Of a stretch of DNA of 39,832 bases, positions 20,085 to 29,922 are shown piece after piece; position 1 is the first letter of the stretch, and each line of letters starts with the position of its first letter. The DNA is from an uncultured Bacilli bacterium (GTDB lineage: Bacteria; Bacillota_I; Bacilli_A; RF39; UBA660): contig CANRLP010000003.1 of the NCBI GenBank assembly GCA_947631515.1, positions 1-39,832 of the forward strand, read 5' to 3'. The notes beneath the pieces were generated by a model. The model searched no databases, was not told the DNA's origin, and saw only the letters and a program-made list of their open reading frames with translations. The position numbers and the translations under genes were made by a program.

Positions 20085-20648
20085 ATGAAAAAAAAGGTTA
20101 GTGTGGGAGTAAGCAATCATCATATTCATTTAACAGAAGAAACTTATAATTTGCTTTTTAATTCTAAATTGGAAAAAAGAAATGATTTACATCAAATTGG
20201 TGAATTTGCAAGTCAACAAGTAGTAACTTTAAAAACTGCTAAAGCTGAAATTAATAATGTAAGAGTTTTAGGACCACTGCGTGCTTATAATCAAGTAGAA
20301 ATTTCTAGAACAGATGCTAAATTTTTAGGAATAAATCCTCCGGTGCGGCGAAGTGGTAATTTATCTAATAGTGAGACAATTACTGTTATTGGAGAAAAAG
20401 GGAGTATAACTTTAGAAAATTCATGTATTATTGCGGAGAGACACGTTCATTTAAATACTAAAGATGCTAAAAAGTTAAATTTACAAGATGGTGATTGTGT
20501 AAAAATATTAGTTAAAGGTGATAAAGCTTGTATTTTATATGCCAAAATTAAAGTTAGTGACAATGGTTTTTATGAATTACATTTAGATTTTGATGATGCC
20601 AATGCTGCTGGGTTAGAAAATGGCGATGAAGTGGAAATAATCATTTAA
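20085..20648 (+). CDS. pduL: Phosphate propanoyltransferase (PduL-type phosphotransacylase)
   Basis: 'VGVSNHHIHLTEE', 'LRAYNQVEISRTDAKFLGINPPVRRSGNL', 'IIAERHVHLNTKDAKKL' motifs. Confidence 0.93.
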   Translation: MKKKVSVGVSNHHIHLTEETYNLLFNSKLEKRNDLHQIGEFASQQVVTLKTAKAEINNVRVLGPLRAYNQVEISRTDAKFLGINPPVRRSGNLSNSETITVIGEKGSITLENSCIIAERHVHLNTKDAKKLNLQDGDCVKILVKGDKACILYAKIKVSDNGFYELHLDFDDANAAGLENGDEVEIII

Positions 20649-20672
20649 TATTTTATTAAGGAGTTTAAAATT

Positions 20673-21371
20673 ATGTTATACGAAAACCTTACTTGGCAAT
20701 ATGAACAATTATCTGAAGAAGAAAAAAATGCTTTATTAATTTATAAATCTAGGTTGGGAAGAGCTATTAATGCCTTAGGAAACAATGAAGAAGAAATAAT
20801 TGAAATTTATAATAAATATAAACAAATTGTAGAAAATCCTAAAAATATGTTTATTAAATTATCCATATTTAAAGATGTTTCTTTTAAAGATATATCAAGC
20901 TTTAAAGATAGTCTTCAAAAAAATTTAAAGATAATTAACCAAGCCATTCAAAAAATATATTTACCAGAAAGTACTTATGTATATCGTGTTATTTCCATTC
21001 CCATAAATGAGAATTTACATTTTATTTCTAAAGGAAAATTAGTGTCTACAAGTTTAGATATTAATGAATGTGAAAAATTTTTAATATCAAATATGAAAGA
21101 AAAATATAAGCATTTTTTATATAAAATCTATCTAGAGAAAAACGCTTTAGTAGGAATATGTCCATATGCTATTTTATTTGATGAAATTAATGATAGAATT
21201 ATTTTAACAAAACGCCAAGATCAGAAGGAAATCATACTTTTAAAAGATGAATATTTGTTTAATAATATTGGGGAAAGTGTTAAAGAATTAGAAAATGGTG
21301 AAGATTTAAATATTATTAATATTAAAGCAGAATTAAAGGAACAATCATTTATTGATGTACCCAAGAAATAA
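20673..21371 (+). CDS. Candidate ADP-ribosyltransferase (C3/VIP2-like R-S-E fold)
   Basis: N-terminal 'LSEEEKNALLIYKSRLGRAINAL' like ADP-ribosyltransferase exoenzymes; 'YVYRVIS' (R), 'KLVSTSLD' (STS), 'QKEIILL' (QxE). Confidence 0.6.
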   Translation: MLYENLTWQYEQLSEEEKNALLIYKSRLGRAINALGNNEEEIIEIYNKYKQIVENPKNMFIKLSIFKDVSFKDISSFKDSLQKNLKIINQAIQKIYLPESTYVYRVISIPINENLHFISKGKLVSTSLDINECEKFLISNMKEKYKHFLYKIYLEKNALVGICPYAILFDEINDRIILTKRQDQKEIILLKDEYLFNNIGESVKELENGEDLNIINIKAELKEQSFIDVPKK

Positions 21372-21383
21372 GGGAGGTTTTTT

Positions 21384-22370
21384 ATGACTTTTAAAATAGG
21401 TAATGTAGAAATAAAGAATCAAATAGTTATGGCACCAATGGCTGGATTTTCTAATACCAGTTTTCGAAAAATTATTAAAGAGATGGGTGCTGGTTTGATT
21501 TTCGCCGAAATGGTAAGTGATAAAGCATTAGTTTTTGACAGTAAAAAAACAATGGATATGTTAAAAATGACAGATAGCGAAAGACCTATTGCTCAACAAA
21601 TTTTTGGAAGTGATATTGATAGTTTTGTTAAGGCAGCAAAAATTGTTGAAGAAAAAATGCATCCAGATATAATTGATATCAATATGGGTTGTCCAGTTCC
21701 AAAAGTGGCTTTAAAAAATCAAGCCGGTAGTGCCTTGTTAAAAAATCCGACCAAAATTAAAGAAATAGTTTCAGCTGTGGTGAAAGCAGTAAAAGTTCCA
21801 GTTACAGTAAAAATACGAAGTGGTTGGGATGAAGCTAGTATAAATGCCGTAGAAGTAGCAAAAGTTATTGAAGAATCTGGAGCTAAGGCAATTACGATTC
21901 ATGCTAGAACTCGTAGTCAAGGTTATAGCGGTAAAGCCGATTGGCAAATTATTAAGGATGTCAAAAATGCTGTTCATATTCCGGTAATTGGTAATGGAGA
22001 TGTTACAACCCCTGAACTAGCTAAAAAAATGTTAGATGAAACTGGCTGTGATGCCGTTATGATTGGAAGAGGTATTTTGGGTAATCCCTGGCTAATTAAG
22101 GAATGTATATATTATTTAGAAACTGGCAAAATTTTGCCAAAGCCTACTAATATAGAAAAAATTGCCATGATGAAAAAACATTTTGAATTGCTTGTTCAAG
22201 ATAAAAATGAACGTGTGGCTTTATTAGAAATTCGGACAAATATATTATATTATTTAAAAGGAATGCCAGAATCCAAAGAAATGAAAATAAAAATATGTGC
22301 TAGTAAAACTAAAGAAGAATTGTTACAGATTTTAGATGATTATCAAAAATATATTAAAGAATTAGATTAA
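21384..22370 (+). CDS. dusB: tRNA-dihydrouridine synthase
   Basis: 'VMAPMAGFSNTSFR', 'DINMGCPVPKV', 'KNQAGSALLKNP', 'TIHARTRSQGYSGKADW', 'VIGNGDV', 'IGRGILGNPWL'. Confidence 0.95.
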   Translation: MTFKIGNVEIKNQIVMAPMAGFSNTSFRKIIKEMGAGLIFAEMVSDKALVFDSKKTMDMLKMTDSERPIAQQIFGSDIDSFVKAAKIVEEKMHPDIIDINMGCPVPKVALKNQAGSALLKNPTKIKEIVSAVVKAVKVPVTVKIRSGWDEASINAVEVAKVIEESGAKAITIHARTRSQGYSGKADWQIIKDVKNAVHIPVIGNGDVTTPELAKKMLDETGCDAVMIGRGILGNPWLIKECIYYLETGKILPKPTNIEKIAMMKKHFELLVQDKNERVALLEIRTNILYYLKGMPESKEMKIKICASKTKEELLQILDDYQKYIKELD

Positions 22371-22857
22371 GTATTGCTAAAAGAACAAATAATAAAGCAC
22401 TTATTAGATTACTTTTTTTAATTTGTTTTAAAGATTTAGCAAAAATATAACCCAAGCATAAGAAAACAATAGCAAAGGTACTAAAAGTAGTTATTATTAT
22501 AAATAAAGAATAATCATAGACAAAATTTAAAGAGATAATGCCTCCATCTAAAGAATGAGTTAAGGATAATAAAAATAATTGTTTAAATGATAAATTGTAA
22601 TCATAGTTATTATTATCATTATTTTCTTTAAAAATATGCCATGCTAAAAATAAATATAGCAAAGTGGCAATAGTAGGAGTCATAAATTTGAAGTTAAAAA
22701 AACAATATAAAAAAATGATTGCCGAATAAATGAGATAATTGTTTATAAAAAGGATAGTACTGTTTTTTATAGTTAATTTTGCATTAGCTAATTTTAAACT
22801 AATTCCGATTATTATCCCATCTAAACTAGCAACAATAGCATTTAATAATAAAAGCAT
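22354..22857 (-). CDS. YtaF/MntP-like membrane protein
   Basis: Two internal half-repeats 'NAIVASLDGIIIGISL' and 'THSLDGGIISLNF', six hydrophobic segments; 17-bp convergent overlap with dus. Confidence 0.65.
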   Translation of the reverse strand: MLLLLNAIVASLDGIIIGISLKLANAKLTIKNSTILFINNYLIYSAIIFLYCFFNFKFMTPTIATLLYLFLAWHIFKENNDNNNYDYNLSFKQLFLLSLTHSLDGGIISLNFVYDYSLFIIITTFSTFAIVFLCLGYIFAKSLKQIKKSNLISALLFVLLAILNLIL

Positions 22858-22964
22858 AAATAATCACCTTTTATAAGGTATGTTATAAAGAAAAATATGG
22901 CTGTTTTTAATAATTAGAAAAAAGAATTTTTTCCAAAATTTTGAAGAAAAGTAGTATAAAATTA

Positions 22965-22994
22965 TTGACATTACATATAAATATAATATATAAT
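22965..22994 (+). promoter_or_regulatory. Sigma-A-like promoter for tRNA-Asn
   Basis: TTGACA - 18 nt - TATAAT. Confidence 0.75.
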
Positions 22995-23005
22995 TTAGTT
23001 GTCGT

Positions 23006-23081
23006 GCCCGATTAGCTCAGCCGGTAGAGCGCACGGCTGTTAACCGTTAGGTCGTAGGTTCGAGTCCTACATCGGGCGCCA
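23006..23081 (+). tRNA. tRNA-Asn (GTT), CCA encoded
   Basis: Acceptor GCCCGAT/ATCGGGC, D-loop GCTCAGCCGGTAGAGC, anticodon loop CTGTTAA, T-arm GTAGGTTCGAGTCCTAC. Confidence 0.97.
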
Positions 23082-23091
23082 TTATGAATTT

Positions 23092-23117
23092 AACTCCCTA
23101 TTTTGGGGAGTTTTTTC
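23092..23117 (+). terminator. Terminator after tRNA-Asn
   Basis: AACTCCC-TATTTTG-GGGAGTT followed by T-run. Confidence 0.9.
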
Positions 23118-23181
23118 TTATTCAAATAAAATTTTGAAATAGTACTTTATATATTTTCATACATAAGATATAATTAAGAAT

Positions 23182-23210
23182 ATACCATAGAAGCGGTATC
23201 CTATGGAGGG
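23182..23210 (+). promoter_or_regulatory. 5'UTR with two mutually exclusive hairpins adjacent to the RBS
   Basis: ATACC/GGTAT (23182-23186/23195-23199) versus CCATAG/CTATGG (23185-23190/23201-23206); SD GGAGGG at 23205-23210. Confidence 0.35.
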
Positions 23211-23218
23211 ACTTATAT

Positions 23219-23458
23219 ATGAGTGAAATTAGACCTTTGACGAGAGAAGAACAATTAATATGGATGATAAAATATTGTCGTCAAGAAATTAGCTATTTAA
23301 AAAAAGAATTAATGAAAGCGAAAAGAGAATTAAAACTTTTACAACAACAAAGTATAAATAATGAATGTGGTAAAAGTTTAAGTAAGACTAAGAAAAATGA
23401 AATGAATAACTTAATTTTTAATAGTAGTGATAACTTGATAAAAAAATGTAATAAATAA
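23219..23458 (+). CDS. Small hypothetical protein with N-terminal coiled-coil
   Basis: 79 aa; good SD GGAGGG; LTREEQLIWMIKYCRQEISYLKKELMKAKRELKLL. Confidence 0.6.
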   Translation: MSEIRPLTREEQLIWMIKYCRQEISYLKKELMKAKRELKLLQQQSINNECGKSLSKTKKNEMNNLIFNSSDNLIKKCNK

Positions 23459-23607
23459 AAAAATAGTACTTATTTGTAGGACATTTTTTAAATTTTGGCT
23501 GCAAATTTTCAATACTTTTAACATAATTTTTAATAATTGTAATTTGAATTGTTTTTCTTTTACGATATAATAGGTTTTGATGTGAAGAATTTAGGAAGGA
23601 TTAAATT

Positions 23608-25914
23608 ATGTTAGAATTAAAAAAAATTAATAAAAGTTATACGACAGGTGATTTTACTCAAGTTGCTTTAAAAGATGTTGATTTAAAATTTCGAAAAAAT
23701 GAATTTGTAGCAATATTAGGTCCTAGTGGAAGTGGTAAAACAACCCTTTTAAATATTATTGGGGGTTTAGATCGTTATGATAAAGGAGATTTAATTATCA
23801 ATAATCGTTCTACGAAAAAATTTAAAGATCAAGATTGGGATGCTTATCGTAATAATTGTATTGGTTTTGTTTTTCAAAGTTATAATTTGATTAGTCATAT
23901 TAGCATTTTAGATAATGTAGAAATGGGTATGACTTTGAGTGGAGTATCTAGTAAAAAAAGACGTAGTAAAGCTAAAAAAGCTTTGGAGCGAGTTGGTTTA
24001 AAAGATCATATGCATAAAAAACCAAATCAACTAAGTGGAGGTCAAATGCAACGTGTCGCTATTGCAAGAGCTTTGGCAAATGACCCAGATATTATTTTAG
24101 CTGATGAACCTACAGGTGCCTTAGATACTAAAACTAGTGTGCAAATTATGGAACTTATTAAAGAAATTGCTCAAGACAAACTAGTTATTATGGTTACTCA
24201 CAACCCCGATTTGGCTCGTGATTATGCTAATAGGGTTATTGAAATGCGAGATGGGGTCGTACTTAGTGATTCTAATCCTATTTTAGAAAATGAAAAAGAA
24301 GATAAGGAATATAAAATTAAACGTACTTCAATGGGATTTTTATCTGCACTAAAATTAAGTTTAAATAATATTAAAACTAAAAAAGGTCGGACATTACTTA
24401 CCTCATTTGCTTCAAGTATCGGTATAATTGGAATTGCCCTTATTTTATCTTTATCTAATGGTTTTGATAAACAAATCGATATTTTTGAAAGAAATACATT
24501 ATCATCTATGCCGATAATTATTAGTGAACAAGCAATGAATTTAGATGAAGAAACTATGAATGAAATGCAAAATGAAGTAAAAACAACGGATGAAGATTAT
24601 CCGGATATTGACTATATTATTCCAGAAAAAACAGTAGAAGATACTTATACACATCGTAATAATATTACTAAAGAATATGTAAGTTATATTGAAAATGCTA
24701 ATCCCGATATAGTTAGTGGAATATCTTCTTATCGTTATACTGGTTTAAATTTATTAAATAAAATAAATGGTAAAGTTAAAGTGATTAGTTCAGAGAATAT
24801 GGGAAGTATTCCTAAAACTTTAAGTGAAGATAAAAAAAGTGTTATTGAAGAAAAATATGATATCTTAGCAGGTCGTGAAGCTAAAGAAAAATATGAATTA
24901 GTTTTAATAGTAGATAGTAAAAATCATGTTACTGAAGATATTTTAACTAATTTAGGCCTTGATGCTACGAAAGAAAATATTTCTTTTGATGATCTTTTAA
25001 ATAGTGAATTAAAACTTATTTTAAATGATGATTATTATCAAAAAGTAGGTAATTATTATACGGTAAATACTGATTTAGATGAATTATATAATTCAAAAAA
25101 TGCTATAACTTTAAAAGTGGTCGGAGTAATACGTTTAAAAGAAGATTATCCTAGCTATGTTCAAACGTCTGGTTTAACTTATACTGAAAAACTATTAGAT
25201 TATATTATTGAAGTTAATCAAGATTCGGCGATTGTAAAAGCCCAAAAAAATGCTAACTATAATATTTTAAGCGGCGAAACTTTTGATTTAAGTACCGATG
25301 AAGGAAAATATGCTAAGGAGCAAACTTTAGCTTATTTAGGAGATGACTCAGTTCCTTATGTTATTCAAGTTTATCCTAGAGATTTTAATGCTAAAGATGA
25401 GTTATTAGAGTATTTAGATAAATATAATGAAGGTAAAGACGTTGATGATCAAGTAGTATATACTGATCAAGCTGAAATTATTTCTTCGTTGTCAGGCAGT
25501 ATTATGGATGCTATTACGATAGTTTTAGTAGCGTTTAGCGCTATTAGTTTGATTGTTTCATCTATTATGATAGGAATTATAATGTACATTTCCGTTTTAG
25601 AAAGAACTAAAGAAATTGGTATATTACGTAGTTTGGGGGCTCGTAAAAAAGATATTTCAAGAGTATTTAATGCTGAAACATTTATAATTGGTGTGGCTTC
25701 AGGTGTCTTGGGAATACTTATTGCTAGATTGCTATTAATCCCTGCCAATATCATACTTTATAATTTAACAGATCTAGAAAATGTAGCAGTTTTAAATCCA
25801 GTCCATGCGATAATATTAATTATTATTAGTTTAATTTTAACTTTAATTGGTGGAGCAATACCAGCTAAACTTGCCAGTAAAAAAGATCCAGTTATTGCTC
25901 TTCGAACAGAATAG
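23608..25914 (+). CDS. ABC transporter, fused ATPase + MacB/FtsX-type permease
   Basis: Walker A GPSGSGKTT, LSGGQMQRVAIARAL signature, Walker B ILADEPTGALD; C-terminal FtsX-like permease (ERTKEIGILRSLGARKKDI). Confidence 0.95.
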   Translation: MLELKKINKSYTTGDFTQVALKDVDLKFRKNEFVAILGPSGSGKTTLLNIIGGLDRYDKGDLIINNRSTKKFKDQDWDAYRNNCIGFVFQSYNLISHISILDNVEMGMTLSGVSSKKRRSKAKKALERVGLKDHMHKKPNQLSGGQMQRVAIARALANDPDIILADEPTGALDTKTSVQIMELIKEIAQDKLVIMVTHNPDLARDYANRVIEMRDGVVLSDSNPILENEKEDKEYKIKRTSMGFLSALKLSLNNIKTKKGRTLLTSFASSIGIIGIALILSLSNGFDKQIDIFERNTLSSMPIIISEQAMNLDEETMNEMQNEVKTTDEDYPDIDYIIPEKTVEDTYTHRNNITKEYVSYIENANPDIVSGISSYRYTGLNLLNKINGKVKVISSENMGSIPKTLSEDKKSVIEEKYDILAGREAKEKYELVLIVDSKNHVTEDILTNLGLDATKENISFDDLLNSELKLILNDDYYQKVGNYYTVNTDLDELYNSKNAITLKVVGVIRLKEDYPSYVQTSGLTYTEKLLDYIIEVNQDSAIVKAQKNANYNILSGETFDLSTDEGKYAKEQTLAYLGDDSVPYVIQVYPRDFNAKDELLEYLDKYNEGKDVDDQVVYTDQAEIISSLSGSIMDAITIVLVAFSAISLIVSSIMIGIIMYISVLERTKEIGILRSLGARKKDISRVFNAETFIIGVASGVLGILIARLLLIPANIILYNLTDLENVAVLNPVHAIILIIISLILTLIGGAIPAKLASKKDPVIALRTE

Positions 25915-25952
25915 ACAGCACTTTAGCTGTTTTTTTAATACTTTATTTTATT

Positions 25953-25977
25953 TAGTACTTGACAATACATAGTACTA
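25953..25977. promoter_or_regulatory. Candidate PadR operator over the promoter: TAGTACT-N11-AGTACTA
   Basis: 7-bp inverted repeat (25953-25959 / 25971-25977) overlapping TTGACA (25959-25964); -10 TAATAT follows 17 nt later. Second AGTAC-based repeat GTACTA-N7-TAGTAC at 26032-26050. Confidence 0.6.
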
Positions 25978-25998
25978 GATGTAATATGATGGCAAGAG

Positions 25999-26328
25999 GT
26001 GATACTTATCAACACACAATTTAAAAAAGGTGTACTAGAATTATTAGTACTTTTAATGGTTGAAAAAAAAGATATGTACGGTTATGAACTAGTAGAAGCC
26101 GTAAGTAAAGTAGTTGATGTTAATGAAGGGACAATATATCCGATATTAAAACGACTTACCAATGAAGGCTTTTTTGAAACCTATTTAGAAGAATCCAAAG
26201 AAGGTCCACCTCGTAAATACTATCATATAACAGTTGCGGGAAAGAAAAGAAAAAAAGAACAAGTGGAAGAATGGATAAGTTTTGCTAAAAGTGTGAATGA
26301 TTTTATTAATGGGAGTGATAAAAAATGA
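25999..26328 (+). CDS. PadR-family transcriptional regulator
   Basis: 'GVLELLVLLMVEKKDMYGYELVEAVSK', 'EGTIYPILKRLTNEGFFETYLEESKEGPPRKYYHIT'; GTG start. Confidence 0.93.
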   Translation: MILINTQFKKGVLELLVLLMVEKKDMYGYELVEAVSKVVDVNEGTIYPILKRLTNEGFFETYLEESKEGPPRKYYHITVAGKKRKKEQVEEWISFAKSVNDFINGSDKK

Positions 26329-27824
26329 CAAAGGAAGAATTTTTAAAAAAATTAAAGAAAAAAATTGATATCTTAGAAGAAAGTGAAGTAGAAGATATAT
26401 TAAAAGATTATGAAGGCTTCATTGATGAAAAAGTAAATCAAGGAATGAGTGAAGAAGAAGCTGTCAAACAACTAGGAAATATTAATGAAATTGTAGAAGA
26501 ATTATTAAGTGCTTATAAAATTAAAAAGCCTCAAGAAAAAAATAATAATGTAATTAATAATTTTGTAGATCGCTTTATAGATATTTCAGAAAAAATTATT
26601 TATACTTTTTCCCATAAAAGTTTAAAAGAAATATTACATTTTATGTTTGAAATAATTGGGATTTTTATAATCTTATTCCTTTGTAAAATACCTTTTGAAC
26701 TAATTATTTCTTTAGGACAAAATGTTGTATATGATTTATGTACAAGTATTGGAGGCTTGTCTTTATATAGAATTGTTGGTGGAATTGGTAAATTTGTAAT
26801 TGAGATGATTTATTTAATTTTTGCCGTCATTCTATTTATCAAACTATTTGAAAATCGCTATGCCAATTCAGATTTCTTTGAAGGAGAAGAAGAGGAAAAG
26901 GAAAATAAATCTTCTAAAGGAAAAAATAATTCTTTAAATGAATCTAAAAAAGAATTTAAAACAGTAAAAAAGGAAAAGAACTATCAAAGATTAGGAATAA
27001 TTGATGTTTTAGTAAATATTTGTTTAATATTTATCAAATGTTTTGTCTTCTTTATTCTAATTTGGGTTATTTTATATATTATTGCGATGACTGCTGCCGT
27101 AGGAATTTCTATATATCTTTTAACTTTAGGAATAACTTATTTTGGTTTTTATCTAGGCATAATAGCTTTACTATCTTTAGGTATATGTGTATTTATAGTA
27201 CTATTTAATTTTATCTTTAATCGTAAAAATCATTTATCTGCCTTATTAATTACGACCCTTGTTAGTTTGGCTCTATTAGGAGTTGGTATAGGAATAGCAT
27301 CAATAGAAATTGCTAAAACAGAAGTAGTTTATGAAAACGAAAATGATAATAATTTAGAAACTAAAACTTTTGAATATCAAATGAAAGATAATTTAGTTTT
27401 GCATAATTTTGGAGATAATTATCAAATAGATGATACTTTAGGAGATACAATTCGTCTGGAATATAAGTATAATTCTAATTTTGCTGATTATCACTTCTAT
27501 GATAGATATAGTACTTATCAAGATTTAGAAATTATCATTACCAACTATGATGTAACAAATTTTAAATATGATAATAAAATATTTAATCAAATTCTAGAAG
27601 ATTTAAAAAAGAAAAAAATTCAATTATATAATTATGATTTACAAGTGACAATATATGTAAGTAATGATGTTTATAACAAATTACAAGCTAATGAAGAAAA
27701 ATTAAATAAACTTTATGATTTGACAGATTATAATTACGATTTAGAAGATATATGTGAAGAATTAAATTATCAAGGTTATGATTTACCATCTTATTGTTTA
27801 CCTTATTTAAATGAAGAAATGTAA
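26325..27824 (+). CDS. DUF1700-type membrane protein
   Basis: 'MTKEEFLKKLKKKID...DILKDYEGFIDEKVNQGMSEEEAVKQLG' plus multiple TM segments; ATGA overlap with padR. Confidence 0.88.
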   Translation: MTKEEFLKKLKKKIDILEESEVEDILKDYEGFIDEKVNQGMSEEEAVKQLGNINEIVEELLSAYKIKKPQEKNNNVINNFVDRFIDISEKIIYTFSHKSLKEILHFMFEIIGIFIILFLCKIPFELIISLGQNVVYDLCTSIGGLSLYRIVGGIGKFVIEMIYLIFAVILFIKLFENRYANSDFFEGEEEEKENKSSKGKNNSLNESKKEFKTVKKEKNYQRLGIIDVLVNICLIFIKCFVFFILIWVILYIIAMTAAVGISIYLLTLGITYFGFYLGIIALLSLGICVFIVLFNFIFNRKNHLSALLITTLVSLALLGVGIGIASIEIAKTEVVYENENDNNLETKTFEYQMKDNLVLHNFGDNYQIDDTLGDTIRLEYKYNSNFADYHFYDRYSTYQDLEIIITNYDVTNFKYDNKIFNQILEDLKKKKIQLYNYDLQVTIYVSNDVYNKLQANEEKLNKLYDLTDYNYDLEDICEELNYQGYDLPSYCLPYLNEEM

Positions 27825-27855
27825 AGAAAAAGCGGATTTTGCTTTTTCTTTTTTT
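27825..27855 (+). terminator. Rho-independent terminator
   Basis: AGAAAAAGC-GGATTTT-GCTTTTTCT followed by T-run. Confidence 0.85.
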
Positions 27856-27887
27856 GGGTATGCTATATAATGAAAGTGGTGAAGTAG

Positions 27888-28820
27888 ATGAATGATCAAA
27901 AGATAAGTATGTTGGAACGTTATGGGGAAAATTTTACTAAAAAGGAATTTATTACTGACCCAGCTATTGCTCGTGATGATGAAATTAAACAATGCATTTT
28001 AACTTTATTAACTCCTGAAAAAAGTGCCCTTTTGGTTGGTAAACCTGGTATAGGTAAAACAGCAATCGTGGAAGGCTTAGCTTATCGAATTCAAAAAGGT
28101 TTAGTTCCTAATGCTTTATTGGGATGGGATTTAATTAAAATTAATATTACAAGTTTATTAGGGTCAAGTGTTAGTGATGGCCAAGTAGAAAATAGAGTTG
28201 ATTTATTAGTTAAGGAGTTAGATGCCCGAGATAAAACTATATTATTCATTGATGAAACTCATGTTTTAGTAAATCGTAATACAAGTGATAATGGTGGAAT
28301 TGACTTTGCTAACCTTTTAAAATCTGGATTAGATCGTGGTTCAATTAAAATGATCGGTGCAACTACAACGGAAGAATATGAACAATATATTTTACGAGAT
28401 CGAGCTTTTTTACGTAGATTTCAAAAAATTGATGTGTTAGAAGCAGATAAACCAACGACGGTTAAAATTCTTTTAGGAACATTACCTAAATTGGAAAAAC
28501 AAATTGGAGTTAAACTAGCTTATACAGATTTCGTTAAAGAAAGAATTATGAAATTTATTGTAGAAATGACTGATGAATATAAACGAGTTTATGAAGTAGC
28601 TAGTAGGTATCCTGATATTTGTTTAACAATTCTAGCTAATGCTTTTACTTATGCTTTATTTGATAATGCTACTGAAGTAAAAATAAAACATGTATATAAA
28701 GCTATATGTAATGCCAAAAATATATATGAAGATGCTAAAAGAAAAGAAATAGCTCGTTTTAAAGAAGAATTTTCTGATTTAATTAAAGAAGAAAATGTAA
28801 ATTTAGATGATATTAAATAG
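27888..28820 (+). CDS. Stand-alone single-module AAA+ ATPase, Clp D1-like
   Basis: Walker A GKPGIGKT, Walker B ILFIDETH, '[27 protein letters not shown]' Clp D1 signature; no Clp-N and no second AAA module. Confidence 0.85.
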   Translation: MNDQKISMLERYGENFTKKEFITDPAIARDDEIKQCILTLLTPEKSALLVGKPGIGKTAIVEGLAYRIQKGLVPNALLGWDLIKINITSLLGSSVSDGQVENRVDLLVKELDARDKTILFIDETHVLVNRNTSDNGGIDFANLLKSGLDRGSIKMIGATTTEEYEQYILRDRAFLRRFQKIDVLEADKPTTVKILLGTLPKLEKQIGVKLAYTDFVKERIMKFIVEMTDEYKRVYEVASRYPDICLTILANAFTYALFDNATEVKIKHVYKAICNAKNIYEDAKRKEIARFKEEFSDLIKEENVNLDDIK

Positions 28821-28839
28821 AATAGAAGGGATTGATAAA

Positions 28840-29922
28840 ATGGAAAGAAAAATAAAAGTTGCTCAAATCGGTTGTGGTAAAATGAGCAAATATACTATGC
28901 GATATGTTTATGAGAAAGAAGCCGAAATTGTTTTAGCTTTTGATGTTAATGAAGAAGTTATTGGTAAAGATATTGGGGAAATTATCGGAACTGATAAAAA
29001 AGGTGTTTTAGTTTTAAATGCTAATTCTTTAGAAGAAAATTTAAAAAGTGTTAAACCCGATATTGCAATTGTAACAACAATGAGTTTATTAAATGATTTA
29101 GAAGATGTTTTAAGAATTTGTGCTCGTAGTGGCGTTAATGTTATTACAACTTGTGAAGAAGCATTTTTTGCCAGTAATTCTAATCCTACTTTATATCATG
29201 AACTTGATAGTATTGCCAAAGCTAATAATGTAACAATTACAGGTTGTGGCTACCAAGATATATTTTGGGGTGGTTTAATTAGTAATTTAGCATCTTCTAC
29301 TCATAAAATTGTTAAAATTAAGGGTAGTAGTTCTTATAATGTTGAAGATTATGGAATAGCTTTAGCTAAAGCTCATGGAACAGGTTTGTCTTTAGAAGAG
29401 TTCGATAAAGAAGTAGCTAGTGTAGATAGAATTGGTGAAGAAGAAAGGACTAAATTAATAGAAAGTCGCCAATATTCACCAAGTTATATGTGGAATGTAG
29501 CTGGTTGGCTTGTCGATAAGTTAGGTTTGCATTTAACAAGTATCAATCAAAAATGTGTTCCAATGACTCATGATGAAGATATTTATTCTAGTACTCTTGA
29601 TATGACTATTAAAGCTGGTGATGCAACAGGTATGAGTGCAGTAGTTACAGCTTTAACAGAAGAGGGAATTACAATCGAAGCAGAGTGTATTGGTAAAGTT
29701 TATAGCCAAGAAGAATTTGATGTTAATGAATGGACAATTATTGGAGAACCTAATACTACGATGGTAATTAATAAGCCTTGTACAGTAGAGCTTACTTGTG
29801 CAGATATTGTTAATCGAATACCAGATGTTATTAATGCGCGTAGTGGATTTGTACCAACAAGCCAAATGCCAGAGTTAAAATATCGAGTAAAAGATTTAAA
29901 TTGTTATGTAAATGAAAAATAG
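28840..29922 (+). CDS. NAD(P)-dependent dehydrogenase, dihydrodipicolinate reductase-like / 2,4-diaminopentanoate dehydrogenase-like
   Basis: N-terminal Rossmann 'KVAQIGCGKMSKYTMRYV', 'GVNVITTCEEAFF', 'GCGYQDIFWGGLI'; ATG 28840 with AGAAGGG upstream. Confidence 0.75.
   Translation: MERKIKVAQIGCGKMSKYTMRYVYEKEAEIVLAFDVNEEVIGKDIGEIIGTDKKGVLVLNANSLEENLKSVKPDIAIVTTMSLLNDLEDVLRICARSGVNVITTCEEAFFASNSNPTLYHELDSIAKANNVTITGCGYQDIFWGGLISNLASSTHKIVKIKGSSSYNVEDYGIALAKAHGTGLSLEEFDKEVASVDRIGEEERTKLIESRQYSPSYMWNVAGWLVDKLGLHLTSINQKCVPMTHDEDIYSSTLDMTIKAGDATGMSAVVTALTEEGITIEAECIGKVYSQEEFDVNEWTIIGEPNTTMVINKPCTVELTCADIVNRIPDVINARSGFVPTSQMPELKYRVKDLNCYVNEK

Noticed and set aside
25467-25754. Minus-strand ORF within the ABC transporter permease
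   Set aside because: Antisense shadow of a conserved permease domain.
27020-27208. Plus-strand ORF within the DUF1700 gene
   Set aside because: Out-of-frame ORF in a TM-rich coding region.
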